A stretch of 64,000 nt of DNA from DASSJT01 sp963715025 (GTDB lineage: Bacteria > Actinomycetota > Actinomycetes > Actinomycetales > Dermatophilaceae): positions 620,001 to 684,000 of the forward strand of contig CAVQQQ010000009.1 in NCBI GenBank assembly GCA_963715025.1, in the 5' to 3' direction. This document shows positions 24,986 to 34,648 of this stretch, in pieces; position 1 is the stretch's first letter, and every line of letters starts with the position of its first letter. The translations under genes and the position numbers were made by a program. The notes under the pieces are model-generated. The model made no database searches and was not told the DNA's origin. It saw only the letters and a program-made list of their open reading frames with translations.

Positions 24986-25147
24986 CGATAGGCCTGTCCG
25001 GCTCCCCCGGCTGACTTGCGCAACGGGCGCGCAGGACCCTGGCGAGAATCGCTCTCGTGGGACTCATCGTGTGAGGCCATCTCGTCTACAGGCTCGCAGC
25101 CAACCGGTGGGTGCCTCACCTGCCGGCATCGCGGTCGCCGGTCGCGC

Positions 25148-26029
25148 CTAACCGGTCAGCATGTCGCTGAACACTGTCTGGGCCGTGTTGGACGGGATGG
25201 CGAACCCGATGTTCTGCGCGACCGTCTCCTCGTTGCCCCCGGCTGCCGCGTCGTTGATGCCCACCACCTCGCCATTGGGGGTGAGCAGAGGTCCACCCGA
25301 GTCACCCGAGCTGATGCCGGCACTCGTCTGGATCAGGCCGGTGAGGGTGGCCTCTTGGGTGGAGATCGTACGGTTCAGGCCGGAGACGATGCCGACGGCC
25401 AGGCTCGGGCTCCCTTTGAGGGCCAGCGCGTTGCCGATGGCAATGACGAGGTCGCCGACCTTGAGGGCATCCGAGTTGCCGAGGGTCAGGGCGGTAAGTC
25501 CAGTGACCGGCACCTTCACGAGGGCCAGGTCCTCGGCGGTGGAGAGACCGACGATTTCGCCTCGCACACTGTCGGAGTCGGCGAAGGTCACCGTGATGGT
25601 CTCCGCGTTCTTGACCACATGTGCTGCTGTGGCGACCAGCCCGTCGGCTCTGTAGACGAACCCGGAGCCCGCGGCAGTGCCCACCTGGCCGTTCGACGAC
25701 CTGATTGTGGTCTCAATGTCCACGACCGAGGCCGACACGCGGGTGAACAGCTTGGAGAGCTCCTGCCCCGGCGAGGGTGGCGGCGTCTGGACGGCCGGGG
25801 TGGCTGACTTCGAGGCGGCCCACCATCCAGCAAGGCCGCCCCCGGCCCCGCCGAAGACCAGGGAAAGGACCGCGACCACAACGAGGATCGCCCACGGCCG
25901 TCGGCGTCCAGCGTGCCGCGGCCGTCGCGGCGGGACCTCGGGCATCACAGGAGTCGGAGGGCCTGGAGGAGGTGACACCGTCGAGGGCCTGGCGCTCTCC
26001 TCAACGGGATGGGCTGTTGTCGTGCTCAT
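25148..26029 (-). CDS. Membrane-anchored trypsin-like serine protease (HtrA-type, no PDZ)
   Basis: A 293-residue protease. A Pro-rich cytoplasmic stretch (1-45) precedes one membrane helix (about 48-70). The chymotrypsin fold follows with His in VATAAHVVKN, Asp in TAEDLALVKV and Ser in SAGISSGDSGGPLL, all three catalytic residues intact. It stops right after the protease domain, so the PDZ domain of classical HtrA is absent. It probably acts on misfolded or regulatory proteins outside the membrane. SD GAGGTGA precedes the ATG. Confidence 0.9.
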   Translation of the reverse strand: MSTTTAHPVEESARPSTVSPPPGPPTPVMPEVPPRRPRHAGRRRPWAILVVVAVLSLVFGGAGGGLAGWWAASKSATPAVQTPPPSPGQELSKLFTRVSASVVDIETTIRSSNGQVGTAAGSGFVYRADGLVATAAHVVKNAETITVTFADSDSVRGEIVGLSTAEDLALVKVPVTGLTALTLGNSDALKVGDLVIAIGNALALKGSPSLAVGIVSGLNRTISTQEATLTGLIQTSAGISSGDSGGPLLTPNGEVVGINDAAAGGNEETVAQNIGFAIPSNTAQTVFSDMLTG

Positions 26030-26221
26030 GACCAGTCACCTCGCCCTACGGAGTCACCTTCAGTCTCCGAGCACCTGTGCTCGCAGGTGCAGGGACCTAT
26101 GGCCCCGCACCTCCGTCGGGCGGGATTGGTCCTGCCGGTGCCGGCATGGCGCCGCCCCCTCCACCTGGAGCCGACACCCGCCCCGTAATCGAGAAGATAG
26201 GCGGCTGCCACCATGTGACAC

Positions 26222-27487
26222 ATGGCCTACGACGTCGCCGCCGTCCGCTCCCACTTCCCCGCACTCGCCGAGGGCGCTGCCCACTTCGATGGGCCCGGTG
26301 GCTCCCAGACGCCCGTCCAGGTGGCCGACGCGGTGCGTGCGACCATGCTCGCCGCCTCCGCCAATGCCGGAGCCGTGACGCTGGCCGAACACCGGACGAC
26401 GAACACGGTTGCCGCCTGCCGAGCCGCCCTGGCAGACCTGCTCGGCGCGGACCCACGAGGCGTCGTCTTCGGGCGCAGCAGCACGCAGGTCACCTACGAC
26501 CTAGCGCGGGCGATCGCCAAGACGTGGGAACCAGGCGACGAGGTGCTCGTCACCCGCCTCGACCACGACGCCAACGTCAGGCCCTGGCTCCAGGTCGCCC
26601 ACGGGCGAGGCGCCATCGCGAAGTTCGTCGACTTCGACCCGGAGACGGGTGAGCTTCCCGTCGAGGCGGTGGCAGCCGCCGTCACCGAGCGCACCCGCCT
26701 CGTCGCGACCACAGGAGCGTCGAACCTGATCGGCACGCGACCGCAGGTCAAGCGGATCGCGGAGGTCGTGCACGCTGTCGGTGCGATCCACTGGGTCGAC
26801 GGCGTCCACGCCACCGCGCACGCGACCGTGGATGTCGCCAATCTCGGGGTGGACGTCTGGACCTGCTCGCCCTACAAGTTCCTGGGCCCGCACTGCGGCG
26901 TCGCGGCCGTGCGCCCCGAGCTGCTCGAAACGCTCCGTCCCGACAAGCTGCTGCCCTCCAGCGACGAGATCCCCTTGCGCTTCGAGCTCGGCACGCTCCC
27001 GTACGAGCTCATGGCCGGCACCACCGCCGCCATCGACTTCCTGGCCTGGCTCGCCGACACCAGCGTCACCCCCATGCCGTATGCCGTGCCCCCGCCTTCG
27101 GCGGGGTGGTCGCCTGCCGACGCCGCAGGCGCAGCCACGCGACGCGAGCGAGTGGTCGCCGGAATGGCTGCGCTGGAGAAGCACGAGGAGGTGCTCCTCT
27201 CCCGCATGGAGGACGGGATCCGGGCGCTGCCGGGGGTGCGTGTCTACAGCAACGCAGCGGCCCGCACGCCAACCCTGCTCTTCACCCTCGAAGGGCGCGA
27301 CTCCCAAGAGGTGTGCCGGGCGCTTGCCGACCGCCGGGTCAACGCGCCCGCCGGTGCCTTCTACGCAGTCGAGTGCTCCCGCCACCTCGGGCTCGGCGAA
27401 ACAGGCGGAATCCGGGCTGGGCTCGCGCCCTACAGCGACGAGTCCGACGTCGAGCGGCTGCTCGAAGCGCTGGCGAGCCTCCGCTGA
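26222..27487 (+). CDS. Cysteine-desulfurase-like PLP enzyme (class V aminotransferase family)
   Basis: A 421-residue fold-type I PLP protein. N-terminal FDGPGGSQTPVQVADAV, cofactor-side ATTGASNLIGTRPQVKRI and VDGVHATAH, and the Schiff-base lysine in WTCSPYKFLGPHCG match the cysteine-desulfurase-like (VC1184/TIGR01976) branch rather than IscS or SufS. The mobile catalytic cysteine loop of IscS is not evident, so sulfur transfer is not assured. No Suf or Isc partner genes are nearby. ATG 26222 starts directly after a divergent promoter space shared with the protease. Confidence 0.85.
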   Translation: MAYDVAAVRSHFPALAEGAAHFDGPGGSQTPVQVADAVRATMLAASANAGAVTLAEHRTTNTVAACRAALADLLGADPRGVVFGRSSTQVTYDLARAIAKTWEPGDEVLVTRLDHDANVRPWLQVAHGRGAIAKFVDFDPETGELPVEAVAAAVTERTRLVATTGASNLIGTRPQVKRIAEVVHAVGAIHWVDGVHATAHATVDVANLGVDVWTCSPYKFLGPHCGVAAVRPELLETLRPDKLLPSSDEIPLRFELGTLPYELMAGTTAAIDFLAWLADTSVTPMPYAVPPPSAGWSPADAAGAATRRERVVAGMAALEKHEEVLLSRMEDGIRALPGVRVYSNAAARTPTLLFTLEGRDSQEVCRALADRRVNAPAGAFYAVECSRHLGLGETGGIRAGLAPYSDESDVERLLEALASLR

Positions 27488-27598
27488 GCGCAGGAGCTCA
27501 GTTCCCCGATCGTGTCGCCTCCTGCTAGGTCGGTCCTTCACGTACAGGCGAGCGCTGCAGCCAGGGCCGAGCCCGAAGCCGCCGTCCGAGTCGCCGAA

Positions 27599-29285
27599 TC
27601 AATAGCCCGTGCCGAAGCCGGCGCGTGGCACCGTGGCCAGCACCTGCTGCTGGTAGTAGATCCAGCCCGCCTTCGTCTGCGGTCACCCCCGACGGGTAGT
27701 GCGTCGAGACCGAGAGCGCGTAGATGTTGTGATCCGAGATCGCGAGCCCGAAGTAGTCGCCGATGAAGCCGGCCCCGGCCTGGCACGGATCCGTGGCTCC
27801 GGCGCAGGGGTACTGCGACAGACCACCCAGGTGTTGCCCCGGCTGCTCGGGATCCCAGGTGAATTGCGAGATCCGCACGTTGGCCGCGACCGGCACGGCC
27901 CCGCTGCCGCTGTCCTTGTAGGCCTGCAACGAGGTGTCGATGCAGAAGTTCGTGCGACCGCGTCGGCGGGCAGGATGCTCGTGTCGTTCGGGCAGGCTTT
28001 CGCGCCGGTCGTAGAACGCGACGGCCACGGCGCCGTTCGGCCCAGCCGCGATCGTGGGCTGGAACTGGTCGGTGGGCACGTCCGGCTGTGTCGACGTTGT
28101 CGTTGACCACGACCGACGGTCGCCCATGTCGCCCCGCCGTCGGTGGACTGGGTGAACTTCACGTCCGCTTGGCCGGCAGCCGTGTCCCAGTCCTCGTAGG
28201 CGAGGTAGAGGTGGCCGGGGTAGGTCGGGCTGGCGGCGAAGCTCTCGACGATGCCGCTGCGGAAGCGCGTGTTCGGATAGACCTCACCGGGCGGGATGGT
28301 CACGGTCGTGACCGGGACGAACGCGCTGAAGCGTGCGCCCGTCATCGATCGAGCGCGCGACGTAGATCGGTTGATTGGCCGCCGTTCGGCGGGAACGACA
28401 CGACGGAGACGTAGAGGGTCCCGGTCGCGTCGATCACCGGGTAGACGTACGTGGCGCCAGGGCCGACCTGGGACGGCGCGCTGATGGTGACGGCCTTGTC
28501 GAAGGTCTGCGCCCGGTCGCGGGAGACGGCCATGCGGACCTTGATCGACTGGCCGTTGAACACCGCCCAGGCCGCGTAGACGTGGTCCTGGTACTTGTTC
28601 CCGACGATGTGGTTGACGGCGACCCACTGCTTGTCCTCGACGTGCCCGAGCTGCAGCGCGGAGGCGTTGTTCGGCGGCTCGAGCGGCACGCCGCCGTTGC
28701 CCTTCACCCAGGTGGCGGCCCATGTCGTCGCTGTAGGACATGTCGATCTCGCCGTCCGGATGCAGCCTGGCTGGCGTCGAAGAAGGAGTTGAACGGCAGC
28801 ATCGTCTGGTAGACGCGCCCCTGGGTGTCGAAGTCGGCGTTGGGGTCGGTCGTGTCGGTCCAGCTCGGCGGCATCTCCTGCGTGCCGGTGGAGATGCAGT
28901 CGTAGCCCTGGACCTGGTTGTTGCTGGACGGCGTCCCGCCCGGAATCTGGTAGGCGCCGACATAGAACATGTAGAACGTCGAGTACTTGTCGAAGAAGAA
29001 CTTCGACGTGCCGACGAGGTCCTCGGTGCCCGGCTTCACCGCGAGCCAGGACTCGGAGTGGTTCGCGTTGAACGGGCCGAGGCCGCACGTCCCGGCCAGG
29101 GGGACCCGGGAGCCCGGCGGCACGGGATAGCCGCCTCCCGTGGTCGGGGAACTGGCGACGACATTGGTGAACGGAACAGTCGATGCCCACCCGGCGCCGG
29201 GTGGTGCGGCCGACGCACCGCCGGCCGCAAGGCACAGCGGAGCCGTTAGGAAGGCTGCAATCGCCGCTGCATGGAGTCGCTTCAT
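27599..29285 (-). pseudogene. Secreted BNR/sialidase-like protein with about nine frameshifts
   Basis: ATG 29285 begins a signal peptide (MKRLHAAAIAAFLTAPLCLA...ASA) and a mature region with WLAVKPGTEDLVGTSKFFFD. Following similarity needs frame changes near 28773, 28725, 28370, 28345, 28120, 28085, 28010, 27957 and 27680, after which the composite ends AGWIYYQQQVLATVPRAGFG with TGA at 27599. Fragments such as FTQSTDGGATWA and GHLYLAYEDWDT are Asp-box/BNR-propeller type. Remarkably, the composite has no premature stop. It is a decayed exo-enzyme gene, or a region of sequence errors. Confidence 0.8.
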
Positions 29286-29396
29286 TTCTCCTCCAACCCC
29301 AAAGACCTACGCGCGGATGGCATCACCGCCGACATACCGAGCGTGGCCCTGCAGAGCGAAAAGAGCAACAGCGCCGAATGCCGTCGCCGCGCACCG

Positions 29397-29573
29397 TCAC
29401 ACAGGTGTCAGCACGGACGAGGCTCGCCTGGCCGGAAGGGGCATGGTGGCGTAGTGCGCCGCCAGGCCGGGCAGGTTGGAGAAGTAGGCTCTCGTGTGCA
29501 CCGTGCGCCACCGGCTGGTCTCTGCCACTGACACGACATCGGTCTGCAGCACGTCGCCGTCGACGCCAGGCAC
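29397..29573 (-). CDS. Possible 58-residue ORF or gene tail
   Basis: From GTG 29573 to the stop at 29397 the minus strand gives VPGVDGDVLQTDVVSVAETS followed by WRTVHTRAYFSNLPGLAAHY and MPLPARRASSVLTPV, with strong third-position GC. It might be a true small protein or the end of a lost gene. It lies in the 340-base space between the broken secreted protein and CapA-like gene, which is otherwise empty. No family recognised. Confidence 0.3.
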   Translation of the reverse strand: MPGVDGDVLQTDVVSVAETSRWRTVHTRAYFSNLPGLAAHYATMPLPARRASSVLTPV

Positions 29574-29627
29574 CTCGCCTCTGGCCGCAATCCGGCCATG
29601 CCCTCCCTCGCGGATCCTTAGGCTGGA

Positions 29628-30743
29628 GTGGTGGACGACGGCATCGGCCTCGTGCTGGCCGGCGATGTGATGACAGGCCGGGGCGTGGACCAGATCCTGC
29701 CCAGCCCCGGGGCGCCAGAGCTGCATGAGGGCTACGTGCGCGACGCGCGCAGGTACGTCGAGCTGGCCGAACGCGTGAACGGCCCGATCCCACGCGCAGT
29801 CGACCCGGCCTGGCCGTGGGGCTCAGTGCTCGACGAGATGGCGGACCTCGGCCCGGCGGTGCGGGTCATGAACCTGGAGACGAGCGTCACCACCAGCGAC
29901 GATGCGGCCCTGGAGAAAGCGGTCAACTACCGCATGGCTCCTGCGAATGTCGACGTGCTGCAGGTCGCGGGGGTCGACGCGTGGGCGCTGGCGAACAACC
30001 ACGTCCTCGACTTCGGCGCGGGGGGACTGCTGGAGACTCTTGACACCCTCGCCGGCGCGGGGCTGCGGGCAGCGGGCGCGGGGCGCGACACCACCGAGGC
30101 ATGGCGACCCGCGGTCGTGACGCCTGCCAAGGGTGACCATCGCGTCCTCGTCGCGTCCGTGGCCGACGTGTCCAGTGGCGTCCCCAAAGGATGGAGGGCA
30201 GCCGCCGGCCGGGCGGGGGTCGCGCTGCTCCCCGACCTCTCGTCGGCGATGGCTGAAACCGTGGCGCATGGCCTGCGCGAGTCCGAGCGGCCGGGAGACA
30301 TCCGCGTCGTCTCCATCCACTGGGGCAGCAACTGGGGCTACTCGATCCCTGGCGAGCACCGGCGATTCGCCCGCCGCCTTGTCGACGCCGGCATCCACGT
30401 CGTGCATGGCCACTCTTCGCACCACCCGCGCCCGGTCGAGGTCTACCGCGGTCGTCTCGTCATCTATGGGTGCGGCGACCTGGTCAACGACTACGAGGGC
30501 ATCGGCGGACACGCCGAGTTCCGCAGCGACCTGCGACTGCTCTACCACGCGCTGCTTGACCCGGAGTCCGGCATGCTGGCGAGCCTGCGAATGGTCCCGT
30601 TCCGCGCGAGGCGGCTCAGCCTCGAGCGAGCACCTCAGGACGACGCACAGTGGCTGGCCCGGGTCCTGGACCGCGAGAGCGGTGCCCACGGAGCGGGGGT
30701 CCGATGCGGGCGGGACGGCCGCCTCTACATCACGGGTCGCTGA
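29628..30743 (+). CDS. CapA/PgsA-family metallophosphatase-like protein
   Basis: A 371-residue protein of the PGA_cap (CapA) family, relatives of poly-gamma-glutamate synthesis protein PgsA with a calcineurin-like fold. Motifs are LVLAGDVMTGRGVDQ at the start, MNLETSVT, ALANNHVLDFG, VSIHWGSNWGY and VVHGHSSHHPRPVEVYRG, the last giving the metal-binding histidines. No signal peptide or anchor is visible, so a cytoplasmic location is likely and capsule synthesis is doubtful. GTG 29628 follows GGAG. It is a single gene with no pgsB/C partners. Confidence 0.85.
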   Translation: MVDDGIGLVLAGDVMTGRGVDQILPSPGAPELHEGYVRDARRYVELAERVNGPIPRAVDPAWPWGSVLDEMADLGPAVRVMNLETSVTTSDDAALEKAVNYRMAPANVDVLQVAGVDAWALANNHVLDFGAGGLLETLDTLAGAGLRAAGAGRDTTEAWRPAVVTPAKGDHRVLVASVADVSSGVPKGWRAAAGRAGVALLPDLSSAMAETVAHGLRESERPGDIRVVSIHWGSNWGYSIPGEHRRFARRLVDAGIHVVHGHSSHHPRPVEVYRGRLVIYGCGDLVNDYEGIGGHAEFRSDLRLLYHALLDPESGMLASLRMVPFRARRLSLERAPQDDAQWLARVLDRESGAHGAGVRCGRDGRLYITGR

Positions 30744-30964
30744 GCGAGGCGACCACGCTGGCGTAGCACTCGAACAATGCCGTGGTCTTCGGGCGGCCCT
30801 GACGGCACGGTTGCCCTTCCGGCTCCAGGACCGGGTGACCGCGGCAGGTGCGTCACCGCATTGTCCAAGATGTGAGAGCGCTCGACGCATCTATCGGCGC
30901 GAAGGGGGCACACTGCCGGGAGAGCCTTGGAAGCGTGGCGTAGTAGTCCGGGAAGGATGGCCAT

Positions 30965-32146
30965 ATGGAGTTGCCCGACATGCCGACCGGGGCAATGCCG
31001 GCAACACATGCAGTCATCAATGGACAGCTCCTGGCCGGTCGGTACCGGGTGGGTGACTTGGTGGCGCGAGGCGGCATGGCCGATGTCTATCGGGCCCACG
31101 ACCAGCTCCTCGACCGTGACGTCGCCGTCAAGATGTTCCGCCCCGAGGCGCTCGAGGAGTCCCAAGACCTGCGGGCCCAGGAGGAGGCCCGGCTCGCGTC
31201 GTCACTGAGCCACCCAGGGCTGGTCGCCGTGCACGACGCCCGCCTCAACGAGGGCATCTTCGGCACGAACTTCATGGTGATGGAACTGCTCGAGGGGCCC
31301 ACCCTCTCAGATCAGCTGCGCAAGACCGGGAAGCTCCCGCCCAGGCAGGTTGCCGGGATCGGTCGCCAGATCGCGGCAGCCCTCGCCTACGTCCACAGCG
31401 AGCGCCTGATCCATCGCGACGTCAAACCAGGCAACATCATGCTTGCCGGGGAGGTCGAGGATGACGCAGATGCACCCGTGGCCAAATTGGGTGACTTCGG
31501 CATCGCCCGACTGATCGACGCGACCCGGCTGACCCTGACCGGCACCACCCTGGGCACCGCCCCCTACATGAGTCCGGAGCAGGTCCAGGGTGAGGACGTG
31601 GGCCCGCCGTCCGACGTGTACTCGCTCGGCCTCGTCCTGCTGCAGGCGCTCACCGGAGTGGTGGCCTATCCGGGCACGCCGGTCGAGTCAGCCTTCGCCC
31701 GCGTGCACCGAGACCCCGACATCCCCGAGGACCTCGGCCAGGAGTGGCACCAACTGCTCGGCGCCATGACGGCGCAGGACCCGTCATACCGGCCGACGAG
31801 CGAGCAGGTGACCGATGCTCTGGGCTCCATGCTGGCCGCCGAGCGCCTCGGCCTCGACCCGCCCACGCAGGTGCTGCCCACCCTTCCGATCCTGCCTACC
31901 CCTCAAAGGAGAGGTGCTCGTCACGGGGAGCCCACGGCATACCCCCTGAAACAGCGCTGGAACGCACTCTCGCTAGCCACGCGCATCGCCATTCTGGCGA
32001 TCGCGGCCGTGCTGGTCCTGGCCGTCGCCCTCATGCTCCGGCCCACCGCGTCCGCTCCTCCAGCCGAGCGACAGCCGGCCTACCCCAGCGTCCCGGGCCA
32101 GCTCGGCGAAGACCTGACCCAGCTCCAGAAAGCAGTGGAACCGTGA
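30965..32146 (+). CDS. Ser/Thr protein kinase with C-terminal membrane helix
   Basis: A 393-residue Hanks-type kinase. Gly loop VARGGMADVY (34-43), Lys56 in VAVKMF, catalytic loop HRDVKPGN with Asp152, DFGIARL, and the APE-like PYMSPEQ are all present, so it should be active. A juxtamembrane Pro/Thr-rich linker leads to a hydrophobic helix (about 335-360) and a 33-residue outer tail that lacks PASTA repeats. It is coupled to the small lipoprotein gene by a GTGA overlap, which might be its extracytoplasmic partner. Confidence 0.92.
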   Translation: MELPDMPTGAMPATHAVINGQLLAGRYRVGDLVARGGMADVYRAHDQLLDRDVAVKMFRPEALEESQDLRAQEEARLASSLSHPGLVAVHDARLNEGIFGTNFMVMELLEGPTLSDQLRKTGKLPPRQVAGIGRQIAAALAYVHSERLIHRDVKPGNIMLAGEVEDDADAPVAKLGDFGIARLIDATRLTLTGTTLGTAPYMSPEQVQGEDVGPPSDVYSLGLVLLQALTGVVAYPGTPVESAFARVHRDPDIPEDLGQEWHQLLGAMTAQDPSYRPTSEQVTDALGSMLAAERLGLDPPTQVLPTLPILPTPQRRGARHGEPTAYPLKQRWNALSLATRIAILAIAAVLVLAVALMLRPTASAPPAERQPAYPSVPGQLGEDLTQLQKAVEP

Positions 32147-32553
32147 GGCGGTCCCGAGTCCTGGCGGTCGTCGTCGCCACTGCGCTCACGCTGGTCACCG
32201 GCTGCGGCGGCTCCGCCACCGCGATCTCCGACAAGGCCAGCCGGCAGCTGCGGCTGGACGTCCTCGCGGTGACCGAGGCAGCGGCGGCCGAGGATGCTGC
32301 TGCGGCGGCGGCTGCCCTGATCAGGCTGCACACGCACGTCCTCACCTTCCAGCAGTCGGGCGAGCTCAGCACCTCGCGGGCTGCCGAGATCGACGCGGCG
32401 GCGGCGAAGGTCGCCAACGGCCTGGAGGCCCTGGCGCCAGCCACGCCGCAGGCCACGCCTCCCAAGCCGTCGACCTCGACCGCGACCTCGTCGAGCACGC
32501 CGACGCCGGTGGAGAAGACCAAGACCAAGGGCAAGGGACGCGGCCACGGCTGA
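32143..32553 (+). CDS. Small lipoprotein coupled to the kinase gene
   Basis: A 136-residue secreted lipoprotein. The basic N-terminus and hydrophobic core end in the lipobox LVTGC, so the mature protein begins at Cys22 or so. The mature part is alanine-rich and helical with a middle that could form a coiled coil (EAAAAEDAAAAAAALIRLHT), then a Ser/Thr/Pro linker and a Lys/Gly-rich tail (KTKTKGKGRGHG). GTG 32143 overlaps the kinase stop. Function unknown; the coupling suggests it works with the kinase at the membrane. Confidence 0.78.
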   Translation: MRRSRVLAVVVATALTLVTGCGGSATAISDKASRQLRLDVLAVTEAAAAEDAAAAAAALIRLHTHVLTFQQSGELSTSRAAEIDAAAAKVANGLEALAPATPQATPPKPSTSTATSSSTPTPVEKTKTKGKGRGHG

Positions 32554-32847
32554 CCCCGCCCCGGGCCACATTCATTCCGGGAGCCGAGAGGTATGCCGGG
32601 CTCGTCGCGTGAGCGCGCATGCCGCCACCCGATCGGATGGCCGCGGGGAGTCAGTCGTCCTGCAGGCAGACTTCGCGGTAGGGCAGAGCCAGCTCTTCCT
32701 GCGTGGCCTGATCCATCACGCTCACCTCCCGCCGCCGCCCCTACTTTCCGCGACACCAGAGCCGGGTCAAGCGTGCGAGATCCCCGAAGGCGCCCTCACA
32801 TCCGATACTGGGGCCGGCAGGTCAACGACGACGTGACGGAGTGCGCC

Positions 32848-34512
32848 ATGGCCGGTTCAGCCGAGCAGCAAACGACGGGCCGGCAGTGGTGGCGGGACGC
32901 CGTCATGTACGAGGTCTACCTGCGCAGCTTCGCCGACGGGAACGGGGACGGTATCGGCGACCTCCCCGGGCTGCGGGCCCGGCTCCCCTATCTGCGCAAT
33001 CTCGGTGTGGACGGCATCTGGATCACGCCGTGGTACACGTCGCCGATGAAGGACGGTGGCTACGACGTGGCCGACTACCGCGACATCGACCCGCTGTTCG
33101 GCACGCTGGACGACGCCAAGGCCCTCATCGATGACGCGCACGACCACGGTCTCCGGGTCATCGTCGACTTCGTCGCCAACCACACCTCCGACGAGCACGA
33201 GTGGTTCCGCGAGGCCCTGGCTGCGCTGCCCGGAAGCCGTGCGCGCGACCGCTACCACTTCCGCGACGGGCGCGGGCCGGGCGGCCACCAACGGCCCAAC
33301 GACTGGATCAGCGCGTTCGGCGGCCCGGCCTGGACCAGGGTCACCGAGCCCGACGGCACCCCCGGACAGTGGTACCTACATCTCTTCGCGCCCGCGCAGC
33401 CGGACCTCAACTGGGACAACCCCGACGTGCGGGCGGAGTTCGAGGCGGTGCTGCGGTTCTGGTTCGACCTAGGGCTCGACGGACTGCGGGTCGACGCCGC
33501 GTCCGGCTTCGCCAAGGACCCCGACCTGCCCGACTTCGGGTTCCTCGCCGAGGACATCTTCACACCCGTGAAGTGGACCGGCGCTCCCCTGTGGGACGTC
33601 GAGGGCGTCCACGACATCTTCCGGTCGTGGCGCGCGATCGCGGACAGCTATGCCGGCGACCGGGTCTACGTCGGCGAGGTGGTGGTCAACGGGCCGCAGC
33701 GCCTCGCGCGGTACATGCGGCCCGACGAACTGCACACGACGTTCAACCTCGACTTCCTCAAGAGCCCCGTCGATGCCGGCGCGCTGCGGCAGACCATCGA
33801 CACCACCCTGGCCGCTTTCGCCGAGGTGGGGGCACCCGCCACCTGGACCCTGTCCAACCACGACGAGACCCGGCACCTGACCCGCTACGGGCGCGAGTTC
33901 ACCGGCGTGCCGCTGCCGCCCAAGTACCCGCCGGACCCCTCCGACCGCGCGCTCGGCGAGCGCCGGGCCCGGGCGATGCTGCTGCTCATGCTGGCGCTGC
34001 CCGGCTCGGCCTACCTCTACCAGGGCGAGGAACTCGGGCTGTGGGAGGTCGAGAATCTTCCCGACGAGGCGATCCAGGATCCCGTGTGGGAGAGCTCCGG
34101 ACACACCATCCGCGGCCGCGACGGGTGCCGCGTGCCGCTCCCCTGGTCGGGGAGCGCGCCGCCGTTCGGCTTCACCCCCGGGCCAGGCGAGCCGTGGCTC
34201 CCCCAGCCGGCCGAGTGGCGGGACCGTACCGCCGAGGCCGAGGCTGCCGACGCCAGTTCGATGCTCGCCTTCTACCGCCAGGCCCTTGAGCTGAGGCGGG
34301 CCCGGTTCGGCCGCCTCGAGGGAGGGCTGAAGTGGATCGACACACCCCACGGTGTGCTGGCCTTCGACCGCGGCGCCAGCACCCGGTGCATCGCTAACCT
34401 GTCCGACCAGCCGTTCGGACTGACCGGCGAGGTGCTCCTTGCGAGCGAGGGGCTCCGCGACAGTCGCCTGCTGCCGGACGCGGCAGTGTGGTTGATCCCG
34501 GACGCACCCTGA
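32848..34512 (+). CDS. GH13 alpha-glucosidase (oligo-1,6-glucosidase type)
   Basis: A 554-residue alpha-amylase-family hydrolase. It opens YEVYLRSFADGNGDGIGDLPG, a signature of alpha-glucosidases, and shows region I DFVANHTS, the nucleophile in GLRVDAASG, the acid in VYVGEVVV and the stabiliser in LSNHDETRHL. It would release glucose from malto- or isomalto-oligosaccharides in the cytosol. ATG 32848 is the start that puts the catalytic barrel next to the N-terminus; the frame is open 85 codons further upstream, but that part is not protein-like. No transporter genes are adjacent. Confidence 0.9.
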   Translation: MAGSAEQQTTGRQWWRDAVMYEVYLRSFADGNGDGIGDLPGLRARLPYLRNLGVDGIWITPWYTSPMKDGGYDVADYRDIDPLFGTLDDAKALIDDAHDHGLRVIVDFVANHTSDEHEWFREALAALPGSRARDRYHFRDGRGPGGHQRPNDWISAFGGPAWTRVTEPDGTPGQWYLHLFAPAQPDLNWDNPDVRAEFEAVLRFWFDLGLDGLRVDAASGFAKDPDLPDFGFLAEDIFTPVKWTGAPLWDVEGVHDIFRSWRAIADSYAGDRVYVGEVVVNGPQRLARYMRPDELHTTFNLDFLKSPVDAGALRQTIDTTLAAFAEVGAPATWTLSNHDETRHLTRYGREFTGVPLPPKYPPDPSDRALGERRARAMLLLMLALPGSAYLYQGEELGLWEVENLPDEAIQDPVWESSGHTIRGRDGCRVPLPWSGSAPPFGFTPGPGEPWLPQPAEWRDRTAEAEAADASSMLAFYRQALELRRARFGRLEGGLKWIDTPHGVLAFDRGASTRCIANLSDQPFGLTGEVLLASEGLRDSRLLPDAAVWLIPDAP

Positions 34513-34648
34513 CGGCGGGTATGCCGGGACCCTCGGGGCCGCTGCGAGGCCATCCGACGCCGCGGTCCGCGTGAATCCCCGCCAGCGACGGGTATGCGGC
34601 AGAGTGGCGGGTGTTCGCCGTCCACCAAGCCGCGAAGGGGTGACGCCC

